A stretch of DNA of 64,000 nt from Phaeobacter bryozoorum (GTDB lineage Bacteria > Pseudomonadota > Alphaproteobacteria > Rhodobacterales > Rhodobacteraceae), in NCBI RefSeq assembly GCF_041893525.1, contig NZ_CP169068.1; one strand, given 5' to 3'. This document shows, one piece after another, positions 58,076-64,000 of this stretch. Made by a program: the position numbers and the translations under genes. Position 1 is the first letter of the stretch. The number at the start of each line of letters is the position of its first letter. The notes under the pieces are model-generated. The model was not told where the DNA came from, searched no databases, and saw only the letters and a list, made by a program, of their open reading frames with translations.

Positions 58076-58795
58076 TCAGATGGCGACTTTCTGTTTCAGA
58101 CGTTCCTGAACCAGCCCGGCGACACGGGCGGCAATGGCGGCAACGGGGCGTCCGCTGCTGCGGGCATCGGCCAGATCTGCGGCGGCTCCTGCCAGATGTA
58201 AGTCGCCAACGCTGCGGGCCACACCACCAAGGAACTGCGCAACATAGTCCAATGTCTGCCCTTCCTCAGCTTCGTTCAGCACCTCTGCGGCATGGGACAT
58301 GTCATCCTGAAAGGCGAGGAGATCCGGCTCGATCACCTCATCGGTCAGCTGGTTGGGGCCGGAGAGCTGGCGTTCGGCGGGCAGGCGCGACAGGATCGCG
58401 GATTGGAATGCGGCGAGCGATGTGATCGGTTTTGCCAGAAACCCATCGGCCCCGGCGTCCATCGCCATCGCCTCACCTGCTTCATCACCGGAGATCCCGA
58501 GGATCACGCCGACACGCGGCGAGGCCTCCGCCATGGAGCGGATCAGATCGGCGCCCGACCCATCAGGCAGGCCGAGATCGGCAATAACGACCGAGGGGCG
58601 GTAGACCTTCAGATGCCGGTGGGCGGATTTCAGACAATCGGCCCGGCGGATCCGCGCACCGCTGCGCAGGCACAGCAGACGCATCGCCTCGCAGGCGTAT
58701 CGACTGTCTTCCACCACAAGAATGGTCAGCCCCAACAAAGGTCGTTTGGTGGTGGGCAGGCGGTGGGCAGCAGCAAACAGTTCCGAATCGTCCAT
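58076..58795 (-). CDS. Response regulator with receiver domain and Hpt-like C-terminal domain
   Basis: 239 residues. The receiver domain spans about 30-150: TILVVEDSRYACEAMRLLCL (acidic pocket), VVIADLGLPDGSGADLIRSM with the phospho-accepting Asp, and GFLAKPITSLAAF with the conserved Lys. The C-terminal ~75 residues (YVAQFLGGVARSVGDLHLAG) read like a histidine-phosphotransfer four-helix bundle, but the phosphorylatable His of an AHTLKG motif is replaced by Gln. No DNA-binding domain. The ATG at 58795 follows AGGAGCC. Downstream a 46-residue membrane protein is coupled. Confidence 0.85.
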   Translation of the reverse strand: MDDSELFAAAHRLPTTKRPLLGLTILVVEDSRYACEAMRLLCLRSGARIRRADCLKSAHRHLKVYRPSVVIADLGLPDGSGADLIRSMAEASPRVGVILGISGDEAGEAMAMDAGADGFLAKPITSLAAFQSAILSRLPAERQLSGPNQLTDEVIEPDLLAFQDDMSHAAEVLNEAEEGQTLDYVAQFLGGVARSVGDLHLAGAAADLADARSSGRPVAAIAARVAGLVQERLKQKVAI

Positions 58796-59017
58796 GACTA
58801 AGGCTCCTGACTGGATACGACTCAACGCTAGGGAAACGGGGCTAACAGCTGGTTAACATCCAGGTCGCAGCCTAAGGTTGAATGGAATTACCGCGCAAAA
58901 ATCGACGCAACGAAGCGTTATTGCAGGAAATATTCTGCCGCGCGGATTGGCGCACTTGTCCGCAGGCCATGGCTCTTTGATAAGTCTTGGCAATCAGTTC
59001 ACTCAGGAGACCGCACC

Positions 59018-59422
59018 ATGATTGGCCGCCTCAACCACGTCGCAATTGCCGTACCGGACCTTGATGCCGCCTCGGCACAGTATCGCAACACCCTCGGCGC
59101 CAAGGTCGGCGCCCCCCAGGATGAGCCCGATCACGGCGTCACCGTCGTGTTCATCGAACTGCCCAATACCAAGATCGAGCTGCTCTACCCTCTGGGCGAC
59201 ACTTCTCCCATTGCGGGGTTTCTGGAAAAGAACCCGGCCGGGGGCATTCACCACATCTGCTACGAGGTGGATGATATCCTGGCGGCCCGCGACCGGCTCA
59301 AGGCCGAAGGCGCGCGGGTGCTTGGATCGGGCGAACCCAAGATCGGCGCCCATGGCAAACCGGTTCTTTTCCTGCATCCGAAGGATTTCAACGGCTGCCT
59401 GGTGGAATTGGAACAGGTTTGA
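59018..59422 (+). CDS. mce: Methylmalonyl-CoA epimerase
   Basis: 134 residues of the vicinal-oxygen-chelate fold: LNHVAIAVPDLDAASAQYR (metal His), GVTVVFIELPNTKIELLYPL (metal Glu), GGIHHICYEVDDI (second His) and FLHPKDFNGCLVELEQ (second Glu), in the order of known epimerases. It interconverts (R)- and (S)-methylmalonyl-CoA for propionate breakdown. A site AGGAG precedes the ATG. The DUF1467 gene follows after 57 bases on the same strand, as commonly seen in this group. Confidence 0.93.
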   Translation: MIGRLNHVAIAVPDLDAASAQYRNTLGAKVGAPQDEPDHGVTVVFIELPNTKIELLYPLGDTSPIAGFLEKNPAGGIHHICYEVDDILAARDRLKAEGARVLGSGEPKIGAHGKPVLFLHPKDFNGCLVELEQV

Positions 59423-59479
59423 CGCTATCTGCCCCTTAACCCTCCGCAGTGGGGCGGGGGTCTCAGAAGGACAGCTATC

Positions 59480-59755
59480 ATGGGTGTGACATCCGGTTTG
59501 GTTCTCTATGCGGTGATCTGGTTCATGACGTTCCTGATCGTGATCCCGATCCGCATTCAGACGCAGGGCGACCTAGGCGAGATCGTGCCCGGCACCCACG
59601 CCGGTGCGCCCGAGCATCACTATCTGAAGCAGAAGGCCGTGATCACCACCATTGCCGCTGCCGTCATCTGGGCGATCGTTGCAACGATCATCCTTAGCGG
59701 CTGGATCACGGTGAATGATTTTGACTGGTTCGACCGGCTGCCGGATCCCGAATAA
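59480..59755 (+). CDS. DUF1467 family membrane protein
   Basis: 91 residues with two membrane helices: LVLYAVIWFMTFLIVIPIRI near the N terminus and VITTIAAAVIWAIVATIIL later, joined by QTQGDLGEIVPGTHAGAPEH. This is the DUF1467 layout. Function unknown. It regularly follows mce in alphaproteobacteria (from memory), which suggests co-expression. A terminator follows. Confidence 0.86.
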   Translation: MGVTSGLVLYAVIWFMTFLIVIPIRIQTQGDLGEIVPGTHAGAPEHHYLKQKAVITTIAAAVIWAIVATIILSGWITVNDFDWFDRLPDPE

Positions 59756-59782
59756 CCCGGCGCAGCATATCTTTGGCATCAC

Positions 59783-59812
59783 AACAGGCGGGCAGGGGTC
59801 CGCCTGTTTTAT
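59783..59812 (+). terminator. Rho-independent terminator of mce-DUF1467
   Basis: 9-bp perfect stem AACAGGCGG/CCGCCTGTT, 8-base loop, then TTATG. Confidence 0.7.
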
Positions 59813-59853
59813 GTTTGTCCTCCGGTTTGCCGCCCCGGTTTGCTCCGCGCGGC

Positions 59854-60558
59854 TCAGCCTGCCGACAGTTCGTGCCGGGTCAGCCGATGGAAGAGATGGG
59901 TGAAGGTCGCCGCCCCGATGATCGGGATAAGCAGGTTCACCAGCGGAATCGACAGCGGCATGGCCATCAGCACACCGGCGATCCAGACCGCGCCCAGATG
60001 CTTGCGCCGCAGCCGTTTGGCTTCCGGCAGGCCAATGCGGCGCGCGGCGGCGAGGGTGAAATACTCCCGCCCCAGAAGGAACCCGTTCAGCCCCCAGAAG
60101 ATAAACAGCGCAAAGGGGGCAAGCATCACGTAAAGCACCAGCGCCAGCACATTGGCGACGACAAGAACGCCGAGAAAATTGATGGTATCGCGCACGCCAT
60201 CCCAGAACGGTGTCTTGGTCGCCGGTGGCAGACCGGGATAGTGGCGATCTTCTACCGCCTGTGCGACCTCATCCAGAAACATCGAGGTAATCGCCGAGGC
60301 CACGGGCACCATCAGGAACGCCGACAGCACCAGCATCAGCAGCAGCGAGGTGATCGAAAGGAGATCATCGACCCAGGTGACCGGGCCGATCAGCGGCAGC
60401 GTCGCATCCGGACCGACCAGCCATTGGATCAATGCCAGAAACGCCGCATAGGCCAGCACCAGCAGCGCGACGGTCAGGCCAATGCCCAGAAACAGAACCC
60501 GGCGAAAGCGGGGGTCGCCGATCTGGCTCAGCGCCTTTGAGAAATCTGTCAGAATCAT
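59854..60558 (-). CDS. EI24/CysZ-like membrane protein
   Basis: 234 residues with four to five membrane helices (for example VLFLGIGLTVALLVLAYAAF and INFLGVLVVANVLALVLYVM) and the family's typical GREYFTLAAARRIGLPEAKR before the last helices. In E. coli the relative CysZ imports sulfate; for this member the cargo is unknown, although a sulfate-activation gene is present elsewhere in the window. It overlaps the end of the nitroreductase gene by four bases, so the two are coupled. Confidence 0.85.
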   Translation of the reverse strand: MILTDFSKALSQIGDPRFRRVLFLGIGLTVALLVLAYAAFLALIQWLVGPDATLPLIGPVTWVDDLLSITSLLLMLVLSAFLMVPVASAITSMFLDEVAQAVEDRHYPGLPPATKTPFWDGVRDTINFLGVLVVANVLALVLYVMLAPFALFIFWGLNGFLLGREYFTLAAARRIGLPEAKRLRRKHLGAVWIAGVLMAMPLSIPLVNLLIPIIGAATFTHLFHRLTRHELSAG

Positions 60559-61133
60559 TGGTCCATCCAGGTGGTCAGCGCCGCCAGATCAGGGCGGGGG
60601 CGGTCCGGCGGCGTGTTGGTTTCGGTGGCGATATGGATCAGGCCCGCAATCCGCTCATGCGACTGCAGGCCAAAGGCTTCGGCGCAGAACTCGGGATCAT
60701 GGCTGGCCCAGCCTGACAGCCAGTTGGCGCCCCAGCCGGCCGCAAGAGCTGCGTTCAACAGCGCCAGGCAGACGGCCCCGGCTGAGTAGGTCTGCTCGAT
60801 GGGCGGGATCTTCGGGCTCGCCTTCTGGATCTCCACAACGGCGACCGCCAGTTGCCCCAGTTCAAACTGGCTGCGGCCCTTGGCAATATCCTCGGCCGAT
60901 TTGCCCAGTCGTTCGCCCGCCTTGCCGGTCAGCTCTGCCAGCCGCGCCATCGCGGGTTTCTCGATCACGATGAAACGCCAGGGCTCCAGCTTGCCGTGAT
61001 CGGGCGTGCGTGCGGCTGCGGTCAACAGCGGCATCAGCGCCTCGCGGCTTGGGGCCGGGGCCACCAGCGTCTTGGCCGGGCGGGAACGGCGCGACAACAG
61101 AAACGCCAGGGCAGCATCATTGCGAGGGGGCAT
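60555..61133 (-). CDS. Nitroreductase family protein
   Basis: 192 residues of the FMN-dependent nitroreductase fold: AFLLSRRSRPAKTLVAPAPS, then TAAARTPDHGKLEPWRFIVI and the later AVCLALLNAALAAGWGANWL with GLIHIATETNTPPDRPRPDL. Such enzymes reduce nitro or quinone compounds with NAD(P)H; the natural substrate is unknown. The start is the ATG at 61133 (MPPRNDAALAFL); a longer open frame to 61325 covers a promoter-like stretch. It is coupled to the downstream EI24-like gene. Confidence 0.88.
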   Translation of the reverse strand: MPPRNDAALAFLLSRRSRPAKTLVAPAPSREALMPLLTAAARTPDHGKLEPWRFIVIEKPAMARLAELTGKAGERLGKSAEDIAKGRSQFELGQLAVAVVEIQKASPKIPPIEQTYSAGAVCLALLNAALAAGWGANWLSGWASHDPEFCAEAFGLQSHERIAGLIHIATETNTPPDRPRPDLAALTTWMDQ

Positions 61134-61344
61134 ATGTGAAACCTTTTTACATCTATCGCCCCATGTCGGCAGGGCGGCGCGGGATTTCAAGGGGGATCCG
61201 AGAATTTGGCAGAGCTGGCCTGCCCGGAGCGGGGACAGGCACGGACCGCAGCCGGATCCAAACATGAGGTGTGAGGCAGGAAATATCCCGGTCGTAGCGC
61301 CAAAGTCTATGGATTTTGCCCGCAATCCGCGCGATCACCCCGCT

Positions 61345-61641
61345 ATGGGCAAGCCAAAGCAGAAAGACCTCCCCGATCTCAGCCATCTGGCCATCGCCGG
61401 GGCAGAGATTGCCGTCCGCGTCACGCCAAAAGCGTCGCGCAACGCCGTTATCCGTGCCGGGGCGGAGAGCTGCGGGCAGGCGGGTGTGCTCAAGATCACG
61501 GTGACGGCAGCGCCCGAGAACGGCAAGGCCACGGCTGCGGTGCAGCTGCGGCTGGCCCGCGCTATGGGTATTGCCCCCTCGCAGCTGACACTGCTGCGCG
61601 GCGCGACCTCTCGGGAGAAGGTCTTTGCCTACCGCCGCTGA
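61345..61641 (+). CDS. DUF167 (YggU/UPF0235) family protein
   Basis: 98 residues. EIAVRVTPKASRNAVIRAGA, VLKITVTAAPENGKATAAVQ and GIAPSQLTLLRGATSREKVF are the DUF167 signatures. Function unknown. The start at 61345 (MGKPKQKDLP) is taken; an ATG at 61309 is in frame and would add 12 residues. Confidence 0.88.
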   Translation: MGKPKQKDLPDLSHLAIAGAEIAVRVTPKASRNAVIRAGAESCGQAGVLKITVTAAPENGKATAAVQLRLARAMGIAPSQLTLLRGATSREKVFAYRR

Positions 61642-61705
61642 GGTCTCCGGGTCCGGGCCTGCGCCGCCAACCATGGGGCCCGCCCTCACCAGCTCCTGAT
61701 GGATC

Positions 61706-61960
61706 TCAGCCCTTTGCCTCGGGTTCATCATCGCGGGCAAAGCGATAGACCCCCTCAGGAAGATCCAGCGCCGCTGCAAGATCGCGGACCTGATTGTGCG
61801 ACAGGGTGATTGTCTGAACCCGGTCGGTGCGCGGGTCCAGCTGTTCGACCGTGACGCATTCTGTGAAAATATTGATGGAGACATCTTCCATCAGCGGGGT
61901 GGCCTCGTCATCGACGAGCGTAACGACGGTGGCGTCGAATTCATGCTCAATGGTAAACAT
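61706..61960 (-). CDS. Hypothetical protein, 84 residues
   Basis: Reads MFTIEHEFDATVVTLVDDEA, then SINIFTECVTVEQLDPRTDR and LSHNQVRDLAAALDLPEGVY. Predicted mostly beta with an acidic surface. I do not recognise the family. It converges on the DUF167 gene and its upstream end is divergent from the M48 lipoprotein gene. The start at 61960 is the first ATG before the conserved-looking part; the frame is open to 61996. Confidence 0.6.
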   Translation of the reverse strand: MFTIEHEFDATVVTLVDDEATPLMEDVSINIFTECVTVEQLDPRTDRVQTITLSHNQVRDLAAALDLPEGVYRFARDDEPEAKG

Positions 61961-62109
61961 GTCCCCAGCTTGCCACCGGGCCGCCCCCGCTGACAAGGCT
62001 TTGTCGCATCACGTGATCTTGCAGCAGATTGCAGCCGCCGGAGCTTCATGCAATTGATCCTCGGTCCGCTGTCGCGATAGGATGGCACAGACAAAGCAAA
62101 GGAGATGTC

Positions 62110-62835
62110 ATGCGTCGGGTGTTGCTGTTGATGGGATGTGCCATCACCATGGGTCTTGCGGCCTGTGATGTTGTGGTTGACACCGGGTCTGCGCCCACCG
62201 CGCGGCCCTCTGGCGCGCCGGTTCAGGGCCTGTCCCCGGCCGAGGGGCGCAGCGCCTTTGCGGCGGTCACCCGCGTTGTCGAGCCCGTCTCTGAACGGGA
62301 ATGCCGGGCGCGTGCGCCGGGTCTGAACTGTGATTTCCTGATCCGCATCGACCCCAACCCCAATGCCCCGCCAAATGCCTATCAGAGCCAGGACCGGTCC
62401 GGGCGTCCGGTGATCACCTTCACCCAGCGGATGCTGGGGCAGATTGCCAATCGGGATGAGCTGGCCTTTGTAATGTCACATGAGGCCGCCCATCATATTC
62501 GCGGCCATCTGGCGCGCAAACGACAAAGCGCGGTGGCAGGCTCAATTCTGCTGGCGGGACTTGCCAGCGTCTCTGGCGCCAGCGCGGCGGATGTGGCCCG
62601 CGCCCAGGATCTTGGCGCGGTGGTCGGCGCGCGCACCTATTCGAAGAATTTCGAGCTGGAAGCGGATGAGCTGGGTACCATCATCACCCATAAGGCCGGG
62701 TATCGTCCCAGCATCGGGGTGCGCTTCTTCAACCGGCTGCCGGATCCGGGCGATCGCTTTCTGGGCACACATCCGGCCAACCCGGACCGGGTGCGCGTGG
62801 TCAATCAGACGATCCAGAAATATAATCTGAATTGA
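62110..62835 (+). CDS. M48-family metalloprotease lipoprotein
   Basis: 241 residues. A lipoprotein signal peptide ends in LAACD (cleavage before the Cys), so it is anchored in the envelope. The zinc motif is VMSHEAAHHIRGH (HExxH), with the third ligand Glu in FELEADELGTII, as in the BepA/YcaL group of M48 peptidases, which act in outer-membrane protein quality control. The start is the ATG at 62110 after AGGAGATG; an earlier frame start at 62029 is not needed. The YigZ gene overlaps its stop. Confidence 0.9.
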   Translation: MRRVLLLMGCAITMGLAACDVVVDTGSAPTARPSGAPVQGLSPAEGRSAFAAVTRVVEPVSERECRARAPGLNCDFLIRIDPNPNAPPNAYQSQDRSGRPVITFTQRMLGQIANRDELAFVMSHEAAHHIRGHLARKRQSAVAGSILLAGLASVSGASAADVARAQDLGAVVGARTYSKNFELEADELGTIITHKAGYRPSIGVRFFNRLPDPGDRFLGTHPANPDRVRVVNQTIQKYNLN

Positions 62836-63218
62836 GCGATCTGGACCAAGCCGTCGCCTCGCTGAGGCAGCTGGGCGTCGTGCTGACCGATCGCGGCTCG
62901 CGCTATGCGGTCAGCGGTGCGCGGGTCACCAGCCGCGAGCAGATCGACGCTGTGCTGGCGGCGCTGAAATCCGACCGCTCCTATGCCAAGGCGACCCATA
63001 ACACCTGGGCCGCACAGCTGCCCACCGGCGCGCTGAAGGCCGATGACGGCGAAAGCGGCGCCGGTATGGTCATCCTGCGCATGATGGAGCGCGAGGGGCT
63101 CTGCGATCACCTGATCATCGTCACCCGCTGGTATGGCGGCAAGAAACTGGGCGGCGACCGGTTTCGCCGGGTTCAGGACGCGGTGCGCGCCTATCTCGAC
63201 CCGGCCAGGAGCAGCTGA
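62832..63218 (+). CDS. YigZ/IMPACT (UPF0029) family protein
   Basis: 128 residues. The N-terminal IMPACT domain is clear: SYAKATHNTWAAQLPTGALK, DDGESGAGMVILRMMEREGL and VTRWYGGKKLGGDRFRRV. YigZ relatives in bacteria are of unknown function, possibly translation related. The C-terminal domain present in full-length YigZ is lacking, so it is a short form. Start is a TTG overlapping the M48 stop (TTGA), so it is coupled to it. Confidence 0.88.
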   Translation: MSDLDQAVASLRQLGVVLTDRGSRYAVSGARVTSREQIDAVLAALKSDRSYAKATHNTWAAQLPTGALKADDGESGAGMVILRMMEREGLCDHLIIVTRWYGGKKLGGDRFRRVQDAVRAYLDPARSS

Positions 63219-63313
63219 CCGCCGGGTGCGCGCCCTTTTGACCTGCATCAATTCGCAATGCGCCGGAGATGGCTAAGCTGCCCTCAGAATGAATGATTTC
63301 CGAGGGCGCCGAG

Positions 63314-63607
63314 ATGACCACCTACACCGATCAGAGCCGCAGGGACAACCTGAAGACCCATGCCGATCTTTTCGACAGCATGGCCACAACCGTGGGGCTG
63401 GACCTACAGGAAGAAGCCATCTCGGGCCGGTTGAGATTTGACGAGATCGCCGAGGCGGTGCTGCGCTGCACCCGCTGCGGCGGCGTCGGTGCCTGCCGAA
63501 ATTGGCTGGCGAAGGGGGGCCGCCCAGGCGCCGACGCGCCGGATTTCTGCCGCAACCGCGATCTGCTGGCCTTTCTGAACGATGCGGAGACAGAGCAGGA
63601 GCGCTAG
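63314..63607 (+). CDS. DUF6455 family cysteine-containing protein
   Basis: 97 residues. After a helical N-terminus (DLFDSMATTVGLDLQEEAIS) comes a cysteine block CTRCGGVGACRNWLAKGG and FCRNRDLL, probably a metal-binding site. This fits DUF6455, small proteins found mostly in Rhodobacterales with no known role. The ATG at 63314 is used; an in-frame start at 63293 adds seven residues. The next gene is a homologue, one base later. Confidence 0.82.
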   Translation: MTTYTDQSRRDNLKTHADLFDSMATTVGLDLQEEAISGRLRFDEIAEAVLRCTRCGGVGACRNWLAKGGRPGADAPDFCRNRDLLAFLNDAETEQER

Positions 63608-63608
63608 G

Positions 63609-63860
63609 ATGCGGCCCTTGGGCGATCCGCTCCATCACCTGCGCCTGATGGCCCGGATGGGGCAGGCTGCGGGGGTTGAGCTGAGCGCTGCGCTGGCCGC
63701 AGGCCGGATCCCTCCCGAGGACTGGGCCGCGATGATCACCCGCTGCCGCAGCTGCGACGCGACCCTGCACTGCGAGGCCTTCCTTGCCATCCGCGAGCGA
63801 TCACAGGCGCCGATGCCCGGCTGCCGCAATGCCGATCAGCTGATGGTGCTGCGCGACTGA
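63609..63860 (+). CDS. DUF6455 family cysteine-containing protein (second copy)
   Basis: 83 residues with the same layout as the previous gene: a helix MARMGQAAGVELSAALAAGR, then CRSCDATLHCEAFLA and GCRNADQLM. The two share the spaced C-x2-C...C...C pattern but little else, so they are an old tandem duplication. The start at 63609 follows GCGCTAGG, one base after the previous stop, so the pair is coupled. Function unknown. Confidence 0.8.
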   Translation: MRPLGDPLHHLRLMARMGQAAGVELSAALAAGRIPPEDWAAMITRCRSCDATLHCEAFLAIRERSQAPMPGCRNADQLMVLRD

Positions 63861-63870
63861 CGTATCGCAG

Positions 63871-64000
63871 CTACGACCCGCGACGCTGCCGCAGGCGGTG
63901 CCAGCGATAGAGCGTCGGCGCCAGCAGGTGATCATATGCCGCCGATGCAAGCTGGCGCAGACCGGGCAACCCGACGATCCGCGCGACCCAGCGATATCCC
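63871..64000 (-). CDS. DUF393 (DCC family) protein, C-terminal part (partial)
   Basis: The minus frame from the window edge reads GYRWVARIVGLPGLRQLASA then AYDHLLAPTLYRWHRL and stops at 63871, about 42 residues. The YRWVAR start and AP-LYRW end are typical of the DCC (thiol-disulfide oxidoreductase-like, DUF393) family. The rest lies beyond the window. It converges on the DUF6455 pair. Confidence 0.7.
   Translation of the reverse strand, partial: GYRWVARIVGLPGLRQLASAAYDHLLAPTLYRWHRLRQRRGS

Overview
The window is chromosomal core sequence from an alphaproteobacterium, almost certainly a member of the Rhodobacterales (Roseobacter group; Phaeobacter/Ruegeria/Leisingera-like). Reasons: high G+C coding with the antisense shadow ORFs that go with it, family choices typical of that group (H-type lectin after the ATP synthase operon, DUF1150 next to a small heat-shock protein, DUF6455 pair, Hint-domain protein, TIGR01459-type HAD hydrolase, DUF2161, DUF1467, DUF393) and an HrcA/CIRCE-controlled groESL. 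This is my reading of protein families; no search was run. No tRNA, rRNA, transposase, phage or CRISPR locus was seen.

Layout. 0-5.5 kb: end of the ATP synthase operon (atpD, atpC), an H-lectin protein, GFA-family protein, prs, an alpha/beta hydrolase, and a divergent SnoaL-like/LysR pair. 5.5-9.5 kb, minus strand: threonine aldolase, YcgN-type cysteine-cluster protein, ribF (frameshifted here), MaoC hydratase, HAD hydrolase. 9.6-16.3 kb: chemoreceptor, Mn-dependent pyrophosphatase, DUF2161 protein, groES-groEL. 16.6-25.4 kb: HNH endonuclease (frameshifted), EamA transporter, secreted alpha/beta hydrolase overlapping an orphan phnM, purE-purK, DUF465, hsp20-DUF1150, PhzF-like protein, GT10 glycosyltransferase. 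25.5-31 kb: sulfate activation enzyme (ATP sulfurylase-APS kinase) with an unusual N-terminal winged-helix domain, trxB-rraB, Lrp regulator, Hint protein, 50-residue protein. 31.3-40 kb: lgt-midA-pgeF operon, ubiK, ybjN-like, proC fused in frame to a CsaA-type tRNA-binding domain, hydroxyacid dehydrogenase, tdk, HTH protein plus arsH. 39.8-47 kb: KASIII-like synthase divergent from a MarR-adaptor-RND efflux operon, then a secreted serine protease. 47.3-54.8 kb: carB, pabB (frameshifted)-pabC, palindrome-rich spacer, aspS. 55-64 kb: DUF1800/DUF1501 secretion pair (second gene frameshifted), a 28-bp-period tandem repeat, a 46-residue membrane protein coupled to a response regulator with a histidine-less Hpt-like tail, methylmalonyl-CoA epimerase, DUF1467, EI24/CysZ-like and nitroreductase, DUF167, M48 lipoprotein peptidase, YigZ, two DUF6455 proteins, and the end of a DUF393 gene.

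Most genes are ordinary housekeeping functions: energy (atp, ppaC), nucleotide and folate synthesis (prs, purEK, carB, tdk, pabBC), protein folding (groESL, hsp20), translation (aspS), redox (trxB), envelope maturation (lgt), sulfate assimilation and efflux.

The points most worth a second look are two in-frame fusions (winged helix-Sat-CysC; ProC-CsaA), four one-base frameshifts in otherwise well-conserved genes (ribF, HNH, pabB, DUF1501), which may be sequencing errors, the 28-bp tandem repeat beside the response-regulator operon, and the orphan phnM coupled to a secreted hydrolase. I did not find convincing evidence of a wholly new multi-gene system.
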